In this document: piece after piece, positions 16,787 to 25,118 of the stretch
Layout of the letters: every line of letters starts with the position of its first letter
Numbering within the stretch: the stretch's first letter is position 1
Source of the DNA: Betaproteobacteria bacterium
GTDB lineage: Bacteria; Pseudomonadota; Gammaproteobacteria; Burkholderiales; SG8-41
Direction of reading: 5' to 3'
DNA length: 27,663 nucleotides
Assembly: GCA_025356695.1 (NCBI GenBank)
Contig: JANXSE010000276.1
Location: 1-27,663 of the forward strand
Position numbers and translations under genes: made by a program
The notes under the pieces: generated by a model
The model's input: only the letters and a program-made list of their open reading frames with translations
What the model was told of the DNA's origin: nothing
Database searches by the model: none

Positions 16787-18031
16787 ATGACCGCAAGCGC
16801 ACACCAGGCACCCCCGACGTCGCCTAAATCCTTCGCCGCGCTGCGTCACCCGGCATTCCGTTTCTATTTCGTTGTCTCCGCATTGGGGATGATGGCCGAC
16901 AACATCGAACACGTCATCAGCTACTGGATGATGTTCGAGAAATTCCACTCGCCGGCACTGGCCGGCTTCGCCGTCGTCTCGCACTGGCTGCCCTTTCTGT
17001 TTTTCTCCGTCTACTCGGGCGCGCTCGCCGACCGCTTCGATCCGCGCCGCATCATCCAGATCGGCCTCATCTGTTTCATCACCGCTTCGGCCGGCTGGGG
17101 TTATCTTTTCATCACCGATACGATGGAGATGTGGCACGCCATGGTGCTGCTGGTGCTGCACGGTTTCGCCGGCGTGTTGTGGGGGCCGGCCGGTCAGGTC
17201 CTGATCTACGACATCGTCGGCGCGGCGCAGCTGCAAAGCGCGGTACGGCTGTCTTCAACGGCGCGCATGCTCGGCATGCTGATGGGCCCGGCGATCGGCG
17301 GCGGGCTCATGCTCGCCTTCGGCCCGCCGCACGGCATCCTCGTCAATATTCTGTTCTACCTGCCGTTCATGCTATGGCTGTTCTGGGCGCCGTTCAAGCG
17401 CAAACACGAAGAAAACAAGCGGCCCGCTGCGCGCGGGCTCGCCGATATCCTGCCGACCATCCGCGAAATCTCCGGCAACCGCACCATCGTCGCCATGACG
17501 CTGCTCGCCGGCGGCGCCTCGCTGTTCATCGGCAACGCCTATCAGGCACAGATGCCGGGCTTCGCGCACGACCTCGGCGCCGGCCACGCCGACTTTACCT
17601 ACAGCATGCTGCTCGCCGCGGACGCCGCCGGCGCGCTGGTCGCCGGCTTCGTACTCGAAAGCCGCGGCCTGCTGCAGGCAAAACCGCGCAGCGCCTTTAT
17701 CCTTGCCATGCTGTGGTGCTGCACCATCGGCGGGTTCGCCGCATCAAACTCGTATGCTCTGGCGATCGCGCTGTTGTTCTGTTCCGGATTTCTGCAGCTG
17801 TCGTTCGCCTCGATGGCGCAGACGCTGGTGCAGATGGAAGCGCCGCAACACATGCGCGGGCGCGTCATCGGTCTCTACAGCATGTCGAGCCAGGGTCTGC
17901 GCGCTTTCGCCGGCGTCACCATCGGCCTGATGGGCAGCCTGATCGGCATCCACTGGTCGCTGGCGCTCTCGGCGCTGATACTGCTGACAGTGATCTCGGC
18001 GCTGCTGGCTTTCACCGTGCGCACCCGCTGA
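16787..18031 (+). CDS. MFS transporter, EntS-like exporter family
   Basis: Inner-membrane transporter of the major facilitator superfamily, of the 12-helix EntS-like group (MFS_3) usually involved in drug or siderophore export. The 414-residue protein starts at ATG 16787; no clear Shine-Dalgarno is visible. Features include the helix 2-3 loop GALADRFDPRRI (motif A-like), FAGVLWGPAGQVLIYDIV in helix 4 and MRGRVIGLYSMSSQG near residue 358, a family hallmark. The central loop (about 205-225) is basic. Followed after 16 bases by the amidohydrolase, so likely co-transcribed with it. Three tandem 10-base repeats lie just upstream. Substrate unknown. Confidence 0.9.
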   Translation: MTASAHQAPPTSPKSFAALRHPAFRFYFVVSALGMMADNIEHVISYWMMFEKFHSPALAGFAVVSHWLPFLFFSVYSGALADRFDPRRIIQIGLICFITASAGWGYLFITDTMEMWHAMVLLVLHGFAGVLWGPAGQVLIYDIVGAAQLQSAVRLSSTARMLGMLMGPAIGGGLMLAFGPPHGILVNILFYLPFMLWLFWAPFKRKHEENKRPAARGLADILPTIREISGNRTIVAMTLLAGGASLFIGNAYQAQMPGFAHDLGAGHADFTYSMLLAADAAGALVAGFVLESRGLLQAKPRSAFILAMLWCCTIGGFAASNSYALAIALLFCSGFLQLSFASMAQTLVQMEAPQHMRGRVIGLYSMSSQGLRAFAGVTIGLMGSLIGIHWSLALSALILLTVISALLAFTVRTR

Positions 18032-18047
18032 ACTCAAGGAGGCAACC

Positions 18048-18881
18048 ATGTTGATCGTCGATTCGCAAGTTCATATCTGGGCTGCCAGCACACCCGAGCG
18101 GCCGTGGCCCGCGCGCCATGCGCCGCACCGTCCGGTGCCGTATACGCAACAGGATCTGCTGAACGACATGCAGGCTGCCGGCGTTGATCGCACCATCATC
18201 GTGCCGCCGAGCTGGGAGGGTGAGCGCAACGACCTCGCCATCGCCGCCGTCGAAGCGCATCCGGACAAGTTCGCTATCATGGGCCGGCTCGACATGGACG
18301 CGCCGGATGCGCGCGCACGCATCGCGACGTGGCGCACGCAACCCGGCATGCTGGGCATCCGTTTCACCTTTCACATGCCGCCGTTCGAACCGATGCTGGT
18401 GAACGGCGAACTCGAATGGCTGTGGACGGCGGCTGAAGCGGCCGGCGTGCCGCTGATGATATTGATCCATCAGAAGCATGCGCCGCTGGTCGACGGCATC
18501 GCCGAACGCCATCCCGCGCTGAAGATCGTCATCGACCACCTCGCGGTGCCGCCCGGTCCGAGGGGGCCGGATGCCTTTACCAATATCAAACATCTGCTGG
18601 CATTGGCAAAGCGACCCAACATCGCGGTCAAGGCAAGCGGCATCCCATCGATCGCCACCGACGCCTATCCCTATCGCGCGCTGCATCCCTATTTGCGGCA
18701 GGTGTTCGACGCCTTCGGCGCACAACGCGTGTTCTGGGGCACCGATCTGACGCGCCTGCCCTGCAGCTACAAGCAGGCGCAGACACTATTCACCGAAGAA
18801 CTGCCGTGGCTCTCCGCATCCGACAAGGAATGGACGATGGGGCGCGGCGTCTGCGCATGGCTGGACTGGAAGATCGCCTGA
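18048..18881 (+). CDS. Amidohydrolase-2 family (COG3618-like) TIM-barrel hydrolase, atypical QxH motif
   Basis: Cytoplasmic TIM-barrel hydrolase related to lactonases (2-pyrone-4,6-dicarboxylate and fuconolactone hydrolases) of the amidohydrolase superfamily. ATG 18048 has an excellent AAGGAGG site (18036-18042). In the 277-residue protein the first strand reads VDSQVHIW (4-11), so Gln7 replaces the first histidine of the usual HxH pair and His9 is kept. Later barrel motifs are ILIHQKHAP, VIDHLAVPPG and FWGTDLTRL, the last carrying the conserved Asp. Metal dependence is therefore uncertain. WEGERNDLAI and AIMGRLDMD are typical of a subfamily I have seen in proteobacterial catabolic clusters. 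Probably in one unit with the MFS gene. Substrate unknown; a lactone or aromatic-derived acid is a guess from family. Confidence 0.87.
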   Translation: MLIVDSQVHIWAASTPERPWPARHAPHRPVPYTQQDLLNDMQAAGVDRTIIVPPSWEGERNDLAIAAVEAHPDKFAIMGRLDMDAPDARARIATWRTQPGMLGIRFTFHMPPFEPMLVNGELEWLWTAAEAAGVPLMILIHQKHAPLVDGIAERHPALKIVIDHLAVPPGPRGPDAFTNIKHLLALAKRPNIAVKASGIPSIATDAYPYRALHPYLRQVFDAFGAQRVFWGTDLTRLPCSYKQAQTLFTEELPWLSASDKEWTMGRGVCAWLDWKIA

Positions 18882-18888
18882 CCGGCGC

Positions 18889-18919
18889 GTGACCCGTGCG
18901 GCCACCGGCCGCATATAAT
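18889..18919 (+). promoter_or_regulatory. Putative promoter of the FMN dehydrogenase gene with inverted repeat in the spacer
   Basis: TATAAT at 18914-18919 with GTGACC (18889-18894) as a weak -35 at a long spacing of 19. The spacer is filled by a perfect inverted repeat, TGCGGCC-ACC-GGCCGCA (18897-18913). Initiation near 18926 would give a leader of about 135 bases. The hairpin could instead terminate the preceding amidohydrolase transcript, although the following bases (TATAATTTCT) are a poor U-tract. Confidence 0.4.
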
Positions 18920-19060
18920 TTCTGCGCGCGTCCGGCGAACCCGATCAATGTAAGATGAGCGCACCGGCAAATGTCATCGCAGAATGACGTTGTCGCTCCA
19001 TAAGACGGATGCTATCAGCACCGCGATCAAAACGATCAATCAAGAGGAGGTTCACCCATC

Positions 19061-20326
19061 ATGGCAGACAATCCATCGCCCGTTGCACGCCGCGATTTCC
19101 TGAAATTTCTGGCCGCCAGCCCGACTGTCGCTGCCGGTGGCGGCGTGGCCGCATTTCTTGCCGACAGCGGCTTCGCGCAGGACATCAAACAAAGCGGGTT
19201 CGCCAGCATCATGCGCGACCGCATGAGCGTCGTCGATAAACCGGCCGATGCGTTGACGGTGTTCGATTTCGAAGCGACCGCGCGCACCAAGGTACAGCCC
19301 GGCCACTGGGCCTATATGTCCAGCGGCACCGACGACGATGCGACGTTGTTTGCCAACCGTGACGCCTATCGCCAGGTGCAACTGCGCCCGCGCCGCCTGC
19401 GCGACGCCACCAAGGTTGACATGCGCGTCGATCTGTTCGGCAACAGCTACGCCAGCCCGATCTTCACCTGCCCGACCGGCGGCCAGGCCTCGTTTCACCC
19501 TGACGGCGAACTCGGTGTGGCGCGCGCGACGCGTGCGCGCAACACCATGCAGATGCTGTCGACCTCGAGCGGCATGCCGCTCGACGACGTCGTCAAGGCG
19601 CACGGCCGCCCGGTCTGGCAGCAGCTCTACGCGCCGAGCAACTGGGACGCCTGCGTCGAGCTGTTGAAACGCTTCCAGAACGCCGGCGTATCCGTCATCG
19701 CGCTCACCGTCGACAACACCACCGGCCGCTTCAGCGAAACCTTTTTCCGCACGCGCCCCAAAGACCTCAAGCAGTGCGAGGCCTGTCACAAAGACGGCTT
19801 CGAAGGCGGCCGCCACCGTCCCCTGACCGACGGCATCGACATGCGCGGGGGCCGCCGCACCGATCCCGCGATGGACTGGAAATTCGTCGCCCGCGTGCGC
19901 GACTACTGGAAAGGAAAATTCATCATCAAGGGCATCGACACGCATGAAGACGCCAGGCTCTGCCTCGACTATGGCCTCGATGGCATCCTGGTCTCGAACC
20001 ACGGCGGCCGCTCAACCGAAACCGGACGCGGCACCCTCGAAGCACTGCCCGAAGTCGTGGCAGCGGTGAACGGCCGCATTCCGGTGTTCGTCGACGGCGG
20101 CGTGCGGCGCGGCACCGATGTGTTCAAGGCACTCGCACTCGGCGCCACTGCCGTCGGCATCGGTCGTCCCACGCTGTGGGGACTGGGCGCCTTCGGCGAG
20201 GCCGGCGTCAACCGCGTGCTCGAAATCATGCAGGCCGAACTGAAACTGGTGATGGGCAACTGCGGCACGCAGAAGGTCGCCGATATCAACAAAAACTACG
20301 TGGCCACCCCGCACTGGAAAACCTGA
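19061..20326 (+). CDS. Tat-exported FMN-dependent alpha-hydroxy-acid dehydrogenase with CxxCH haem-c motif
   Basis: Member of the lactate/glycolate/mandelate dehydrogenase family (LldD-like TIM barrel), 421 residues. ATG 19061 follows AGGAGG at 19045-19050. The N-terminus is a twin-arginine signal (ARRDFLKFL, 9-17) with likely cleavage after GFA (37-39). Active-site residues of the family are all seen: Tyr85 (WAYMSSG), Tyr190 (QLY), Lys290 (IKGI), His314 and Arg317 (SNHGGR), and the phosphate loop DGGVRRGTD. Unusual is CEACH at 239-243 (bases 19775-19789) within KQCEACHKDG, in the stretch that replaces the mobile loop 4. This is a c-type haem attachment signature and suggests a periplasmic flavocytochrome c. 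Preceded by its own promoter candidate and followed by a hairpin. Substrate is unknown: lactate, glycolate or a larger hydroxyacid. Confidence 0.88.
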   Translation: MADNPSPVARRDFLKFLAASPTVAAGGGVAAFLADSGFAQDIKQSGFASIMRDRMSVVDKPADALTVFDFEATARTKVQPGHWAYMSSGTDDDATLFANRDAYRQVQLRPRRLRDATKVDMRVDLFGNSYASPIFTCPTGGQASFHPDGELGVARATRARNTMQMLSTSSGMPLDDVVKAHGRPVWQQLYAPSNWDACVELLKRFQNAGVSVIALTVDNTTGRFSETFFRTRPKDLKQCEACHKDGFEGGRHRPLTDGIDMRGGRRTDPAMDWKFVARVRDYWKGKFIIKGIDTHEDARLCLDYGLDGILVSNHGGRSTETGRGTLEALPEVVAAVNGRIPVFVDGGVRRGTDVFKALALGATAVGIGRPTLWGLGAFGEAGVNRVLEIMQAELKLVMGNCGTQKVADINKNYVATPHWKT

Positions 20327-20341
20327 CGCCGTGTTTGCGAT

Positions 20342-20362
20342 GCGGCCGGCAGCGCCGGCCGC
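20342..20362. terminator. Perfect 9-bp hairpin between convergent FMN dehydrogenase and Bug genes
   Basis: GCGGCCGGC (20342-20350), loop AGC, GCCGGCCGC (20354-20362), without mismatch. It sits 16 bases after one stop and 16 bases before the other. There is no U-tract on either side, so it may act with Rho or as a pause/RNA-end stabiliser rather than as a classical terminator. Confidence 0.6.
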
Positions 20363-20377
20363 GATCAAACCGCAGGC

Positions 20378-21367
20378 TCAATCCGCGCGCGCACCCGACT
20401 CGCGCACAACCTTGCCCCATTTCACGATGTCGGTCTTGATCAACTCTGCGAACTCCGCCTGCGTGCGCCGATAGGGATCGAAACCGAGGGCCGCGAGGCG
20501 CTCGCGCACTTCGCGCTGTTGCAGCAGCCGTTCGCTTTCCGCATTCAGCTTGTTGACGACCGCCGCCGGCGTGCCCGCCGGCGCGAGCAATCCGTACCAC
20601 ACGCCCGCTTCGTAGCCGGGCAACCCGGCCGCTTCGGCCACCGTCGGAAATTCAGGCGCGAGCGCGGTACGTTCCGCGCTGGTAATGCCCAGCATGCGCA
20701 ACTTACCGGCGCGCACATGCGGCAGCGCCGCCGGCAGCGTGGTTGCCAGCATCGGGATCTGGCCGCCGAGCACGGCGGCGGTTGAAGGCCCGCTGCCGTT
20801 GTAGGGCACGTGCAGCAGTTTGATGCGCGCCATCAACTGAAACAGCTCCACCGAAAGATGGACCGGCGTGCCGGCACCGGCCGAGCCATAGGAGATTTCG
20901 CCCGGCTTCGCCTTCGCCAGCGCGATCAGTTCGCGCAGCGATTTGACCGGCAGCGAAGGATGCACGGCAAAGCAGTTCGGCGTGATGGCGACCGTGCCGA
21001 TCGCAGTGAAGTCCTTCACCGGGTCGTAGGCAATCTTGTTATAGAGCGTGACGTTGATGGCGAGCGAAGCGATCGCCATCATCAGCGTGTAGCCATCAGG
21101 CGCGGCCTTGGCGACGGACTCGGCGCCGATGTTGCCGCCCGCACCGGCGCGGTTTTCAACGATGAACGACTGGCCGAGCGATTCACCGAGTTTTTGCGCA
21201 AAAAAGCGCGCGATGACGTCGGTGCCGCCGCCCGGCGCAAAGCCGACGACCATGCGCACCGTTCGCGCCGGATAATTGGTCGGCGCCGGCGTTTGTGCCC
21301 ATGCCGCCGACAGGCCGGCTGAAAAAATCACACTGCCGAAAACAACCGTCCGCAAGTGTCTGTTCAT
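20378..21367 (-). CDS. Bug/TctC-family periplasmic carboxylate receptor (second copy)
   Basis: Periplasmic tricarboxylate-receptor-like protein, 329 residues. ATG 21367 has GAGGAG upstream (21374-21379); the in-frame ATG at 21409 has no signal character. The signal peptide ends AWA before Gln24. The canonical first ligand loop is present (VVGFAPGGGTDVIAR), as are NRAGAGGNIG, PDGYTLMM, LHVPYNGSGPSTAAVLGGQ and GKLRMLGITSAER. It starts 72 bases after the stop of the molybdenum hydroxylase large subunit and may be the last gene of that leftward unit. No TctA/TctB permease is encoded in the window, so this is an orphan receptor, as is common in Burkholderiales. Ligand unknown, most likely a small carboxylate. 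Confidence 0.94.
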   Translation of the reverse strand: MNRHLRTVVFGSVIFSAGLSAAWAQTPAPTNYPARTVRMVVGFAPGGGTDVIARFFAQKLGESLGQSFIVENRAGAGGNIGAESVAKAAPDGYTLMMAIASLAINVTLYNKIAYDPVKDFTAIGTVAITPNCFAVHPSLPVKSLRELIALAKAKPGEISYGSAGAGTPVHLSVELFQLMARIKLLHVPYNGSGPSTAAVLGGQIPMLATTLPAALPHVRAGKLRMLGITSAERTALAPEFPTVAEAAGLPGYEAGVWYGLLAPAGTPAAVVNKLNAESERLLQQREVRERLAALGFDPYRRTQAEFAELIKTDIVKWGKVVRESGARAD

Positions 21368-21439
21368 GTGCTGCTCCTCGCCATCAAGTGAACTGCCATC
21401 AACCTGCAATCAAATCGCAATCAGCAAACAATGCGGTCG

Positions 21440-23767
21440 TCATAACCGGCGCAAAATTGCACGCAGGCGCGCCGGCGTCACCGGCAATTGCGTTACTGCA
21501 CCGGGCCGGCCGATCGCATCGTCGATCGCCGCCGCAATGACTGCGCCCACCGCCGTGATGCCGCTTTCGCCGCCGCCCTTAAGGCCGAGCGGGTTGAGCG
21601 GGCTCGGCGCGTCTTCGGTCAGCAGCACATCCACCGGCGGCACATCAAGCGCCGTCGGCAACAGATAATCGGCAAAGGTCACCGCCAGCGGCGTGCCGCT
21701 TTCATCATAGACAAATTCCTCGAACAGCGCGCCGCCCAGGCCCTGCACCAGGCTACCGACGATCTGCCCCTGGACCAGCATCGGATTGACGGCGACACCG
21801 ATATCATACGAAGCGAGATAGCGTTCAATCTTCACGCCGCCGGTTTCGGCATCGACGCAGACGACGGCAATGTGTGCGCCGTACGGATAGGCCTCGTGTT
21901 CGCAGGCAAACACGCCGTCGGCCGCAAGGCCCGGCTCGCGCCCCTTCGCCACCGCCGCCGCGGGCGTCAATGCGACGGCGATCTGCGCCAGCGTGACCGA
22001 CGGGCTGTCGGGACTGTTTCGGCGCACGACGCGGCCATCGACGATGTCGAGCGCATCGACCTCGGCTTCGAGCATATCGGCGGCCGCCACTTCGAGCGCT
22101 TTCGCGCGCACCTTCAACGCCGCGATGTGCGTTGCGGTGCCGGTCATCACCGTCACGCGCGCCGCATGCGCACCGGTGCCGAATTCGATGCGGTCGGTGC
22201 GCCCGTGCGTGACGCGCACGCGGCGGTAATCCACGCCCAGCGTGTCGGCGCAGATTTGCGCGATCACCGTCTCCACGCCCTGGCCGACCGACGCCGCACC
22301 GGTCACCACCTCCACCGTGCCGCTGCTATCGACGGTGATCCTCACACCCTCGACCGGGCCGAGCCCGCTCTTCTCGAGAAAAAACGCCACGCCGGCACCG
22401 ACGAGTTCGCCCGCTGCGCGGCGCTCTGCAAGTTGCTGCTGCAGTTGCGTCCAGCCAAACCGCGCCACCGTCTTGTCGAGCAGCATCGCGTAGTCGCCCG
22501 AATCGATCATCACCGCACCACCGCGCAGATCGAGCGGCCGCGTAAAAGGCATTTGCGCCGTCGTCAGCAGATTGCGGCGGCGCACCTCAACGCGGTCGAT
22601 ACCGGTCTTCGCCGCCACCGCGTCAAGCACGCGCTCGATCACGAAGGTCGATTCGTAGCGGCCGGGCGAGCGATAAGTCGCCGCCGGCGTTTTGTTGGTG
22701 AGCCGGTAATGGCCGACGATGCGGCAGACCGGGATCTGATAAGGCCCGGGCAGCATGCTCGCCGTGCCGTCGGCCACCTGCGCGCCGTGCGTGCGGATGT
22801 AAGCGCCCTGATCGTGGAAAAATTCGTCGTCGATGGCGAGGATGCGCCCGTCGACGTCAATCGCCGCGCGTATGCGGTGCCGCTGCTGGCGCGAGTGGTT
22901 GCAGGCCATCAGATTTTCACGGCGATCTTCGATGAACTTCACCGGTCGCCCCAGTCGCAGGGCCGCCACGCAGACGAGCACGTCTTCGGGATAGATTTCA
23001 CCGCGCACGCCGAAGCCGCCGCCGATGTGGCACTCGTAGAGATGCACCGAGGACGGACTGCGCCCGAGCATGCGCGCCAAGAGGTCGCGGTTCGGATGCG
23101 GGCGTTTGGTCGCACCGTGCAGTTCGAGCACGTCGCGCGTCGTATCGTGGCGCGCGATGGCGCCGCGCGTTTCCAGCGGCACGCCGGAATGGCGACCGAT
23201 GATCAGATCGAGTTCAACTACCGCGTGTGCCGCGGCAAAGGCGCCCTCGACATCGCCGTATTTCTTGCGGATCACCGTCGGCTCGGTATCACGTCCGGGC
23301 TCAAACTCGCCGGGCAGCTGGTCGGCCGCCATGATCACCGGCAGTTCCTCGATCTCGACGACGACCAGATCTCCGGCGTCTTCGGCCTGATAAGCATCTT
23401 CGGCAAACACCACGGCGACCGGCTCGCCGACATAACGCACGCGCTCGCGCGCCAGCACGTATTGGCGGTACGGTTCGAGGCCCTTGATGTGCGTCGGGCG
23501 AAACTCGATCGGCGGCAGCGAGGCGACGTCGGCCGCCGTCCACACTGCGACGCAACCGGGCATGGCGAGCGCCGCACTCGCATCGATCGAGATGATTTTT
23601 CCGTGCGCGTAGGCTGAGCGCACGACGCGCATGTGCAACTGATGCGGAAACGAGATGCCCGCCGCATAACGGCCGCGGCCGGTCACCAGCGGCAGATCTT
23701 CGAGCCGCGTCACCGAACGGCCGATGAATTTCTGTTTCGTCGTCGGGGCCGGCGGCGCAACGCTCAT
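21440..23767 (-). CDS. Molybdenum hydroxylase (xanthine dehydrogenase/CO dehydrogenase family) large Mo-cofactor subunit
   Basis: Catalytic subunit holding molybdopterin, 775 residues, usual for CoxL-type proteins. Start ATG 23767 overlaps the stop of the iron-sulfur subunit gene as ATGA. Visible motifs are GRSVTRLEDLPLVTGRGRYA (16-35), SGVPLETRG (194-202), GGGFGVRGE (249-257) and the catalytic Glu734 in KGGGESGITAVG. The active-site loop reads YRSPGR (365-370), which matches neither the AYRCSFR loop of true aerobic CO dehydrogenase nor the AYRGAGR loop of form II proteins. A carbon-monoxide substrate is therefore unlikely; aldehydes, N-heterocycles or other hydroxylation substrates are possible. 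Cytoplasmic, as there is no signal peptide. Confidence 0.93.
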   Translation of the reverse strand: MSVAPPAPTTKQKFIGRSVTRLEDLPLVTGRGRYAAGISFPHQLHMRVVRSAYAHGKIISIDASAALAMPGCVAVWTAADVASLPPIEFRPTHIKGLEPYRQYVLARERVRYVGEPVAVVFAEDAYQAEDAGDLVVVEIEELPVIMAADQLPGEFEPGRDTEPTVIRKKYGDVEGAFAAAHAVVELDLIIGRHSGVPLETRGAIARHDTTRDVLELHGATKRPHPNRDLLARMLGRSPSSVHLYECHIGGGFGVRGEIYPEDVLVCVAALRLGRPVKFIEDRRENLMACNHSRQQRHRIRAAIDVDGRILAIDDEFFHDQGAYIRTHGAQVADGTASMLPGPYQIPVCRIVGHYRLTNKTPAATYRSPGRYESTFVIERVLDAVAAKTGIDRVEVRRRNLLTTAQMPFTRPLDLRGGAVMIDSGDYAMLLDKTVARFGWTQLQQQLAERRAAGELVGAGVAFFLEKSGLGPVEGVRITVDSSGTVEVVTGAASVGQGVETVIAQICADTLGVDYRRVRVTHGRTDRIEFGTGAHAARVTVMTGTATHIAALKVRAKALEVAAADMLEAEVDALDIVDGRVVRRNSPDSPSVTLAQIAVALTPAAAVAKGREPGLAADGVFACEHEAYPYGAHIAVVCVDAETGGVKIERYLASYDIGVAVNPMLVQGQIVGSLVQGLGGALFEEFVYDESGTPLAVTFADYLLPTALDVPPVDVLLTEDAPSPLNPLGLKGGGESGITAVGAVIAAAIDDAIGRPGAVTQLPVTPARLRAILRRL

Positions 23768-24258
23768 TTGGATACTCCGCGTTTTTCCCGCATCTGCGCA
23801 GCCGCCGCGCGCACGGCTTTGAGGATGTTCTGATAGCCGGTGCAGCGACAGAGGTTGGACGACAAAACCTCCAGCAGGTCGTCATCGCTGATATCCGGTT
23901 CGCGCTCCAGTGTGCCGGCGGCGAGCATCAGAAAACCGGGCGTGCAGAACCCGCACTGCAGGCCGTGGTGATCGATAAATGCCTGCTGCAGCGGATGCAG
24001 TTTGTCGCCGTCCGCCAGCCCCTCGACCGTGCGCAACTGGTGACCCTGCGCCTGCACAGCGAACAGCAGGCAGGAACGCACCGGCTCGCCGTCAAGCAAC
24101 ACCGTGCACGAGCCGCAGACGCCGTGTTCGCAACCGGAGTTGGTGCCGGTCAGCCCGCACTGCTCGCGCAGTGTATCGGCCAGCGTGCGCCGCGGCTCGA
24201 CGCGCACGCCGTAGTCGCGGCCGTTGACTGTCAGCTTGATGTCCATTTCACCGCTCAT
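23764..24258 (-). CDS. Molybdenum hydroxylase [2Fe-2S] small subunit
   Basis: Electron-transfer subunit with two [2Fe-2S] clusters, 164 residues. ATG 24258 overlaps the FAD-subunit stop as ATGA, which fixes the start; the open frame runs upstream to 24513 only as antisense noise. The plant-type cluster is held by Cys43, Cys48, Cys51 and Cys63 (GCEHGVCGSC and the following RSC). The second cluster has Cys102 and Cys105 (CGFCTPG) and Cys137 and Cys139 (NLCRCTGY). All eight ligands are present. It sits between the FAD and molybdenum subunits, with coupling overlaps on both sides, giving a medium-small-large gene order. Confidence 0.96.
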   Translation of the reverse strand: MSGEMDIKLTVNGRDYGVRVEPRRTLADTLREQCGLTGTNSGCEHGVCGSCTVLLDGEPVRSCLLFAVQAQGHQLRTVEGLADGDKLHPLQQAFIDHHGLQCGFCTPGFLMLAAGTLEREPDISDDDLLEVLSSNLCRCTGYQNILKAVRAAAAQMREKRGVSK

Positions 24259-25118
24259 GCGCGTTGCTCCGCCGCTTCGAGTGCGCGCCGCACGGCGGCC
24301 TGTGTCACCTCGCGTTTGTAGAGTGCCGTGTCGGCATTTTCGTCGATCGGTTCGACTGTACGGGCGGCGGCCGCTGCCGCTGCGCCGAACACAGCCGCAC
24401 CGGGCGCCTGCCCCGCGAGCAATTGCTCGGCCTCCGCCATGCGCCTCGGCAGTGCTTCGACACCGCCGACGCCGATGCGCGGCTCGACGATCAGGCCGTC
24501 CACCACGCGCCACGTTGTCAACGCCATCGCCACCGCAAAATCGCCGGCGCGCCGGCTGAACTCGTAAAAACCCCAGCGCAGATCCGGCGGCGGCAGCGGC
24601 AAACGCACTTCAACCAACAGCTCGTCGGCGGCCAGCGCCGTCGCCAGCATGCCTTGAAAAAAGTCATCCGCAGCAATGGTGCGCTTGCCGCGCGTGCTGC
24701 GCGCCACCATCGTCGCCCCCAGCGTCGCCGCTACCGCGCACCATTCGCTGGCCGGGTCGGCGTTGGCGATGCTGCCGCAGAAGGTGCCGCGCGTGCGGAT
24801 CGGATAATGCGCGATGTGCCGCACCACCGTAGACAATATGCCGCCGAGCGGGCCGTCGATCACCGGCCGTTCGAACGCCATGTGCCGCACGCAGGCGCCG
24901 ATCACCAGTTCGGCACCCTCCACATGGAGTCGCGCGAATTCGGCAACTCCGTTGATGTCGATGAGGTGCACGGGCAGTGCGAGGCGCAGCGCCATTGCCG
25001 GCACCAGGCTCTGCCCGCCGGCGAGGATGCGCCCCTCGTCCGCCGCCACCGCGGCTAGTGCCGCCACCGCTTCATCCACGGTGCTGACGGCGTGATATTG
25101 GAATTTTCCCGGTTTCAT
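24255..25118 (-). CDS. Molybdenum hydroxylase FAD-binding medium subunit
   Basis: FAD subunit that passes electrons from the iron-sulfur clusters to the acceptor, 287 residues. The two FAD motifs are ILAGGQSLVPAM (31-42) and TRGTFCGSIANADPASE (109-125). ATG 25118 is the only sensible start; the ribosome site is weak, and a 10-base palindrome AACGATCGTT (25121-25130) lies immediately upstream. First subunit gene of the complex, 51 bases after the third Bug gene, so the dehalogenase - Bug - hydroxylase genes may form one unit. No MoCo-sulfuration or XdhC-type maturation gene is seen in the window. Confidence 0.95.
   Translation of the reverse strand: MKPGKFQYHAVSTVDEAVAALAAVAADEGRILAGGQSLVPAMALRLALPVHLIDINGVAEFARLHVEGAELVIGACVRHMAFERPVIDGPLGGILSTVVRHIAHYPIRTRGTFCGSIANADPASEWCAVAATLGATMVARSTRGKRTIAADDFFQGMLATALAADELLVEVRLPLPPPDLRWGFYEFSRRAGDFAVAMALTTWRVVDGLIVEPRIGVGGVEALPRRMAEAEQLLAGQAPGAAVFGAAAAAAARTVEPIDENADTALYKREVTQAAVRRALEAAEQRA

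Noticed and set aside
18955..18987. A 10-codon frame (MSAPANVIAE) in the leader of the FMN dehydrogenase gene
   Set aside because: No ribosome site, no codons suggestive of attenuation, and frames this short are common by chance.
19021..19050. Two CGATCAA repeats just before the FMN dehydrogenase ribosome site
   Set aside because: Only two short copies in an A-rich leader; too little to call an operator.
21488..23617. A 709-residue open frame on the plus strand
   Set aside because: It is exactly antisense to the molybdenum hydroxylase large subunit, is rich in Arg/His/Asp, and shows no family motif. Long antisense frames are expected in GC-rich coding DNA.
21440..23767. Aerobic carbon monoxide dehydrogenase
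   Set aside because: The three-subunit order fits, but the catalytic loop is YRSPGR, not AYRCSFR, so CO oxidation is not supported.
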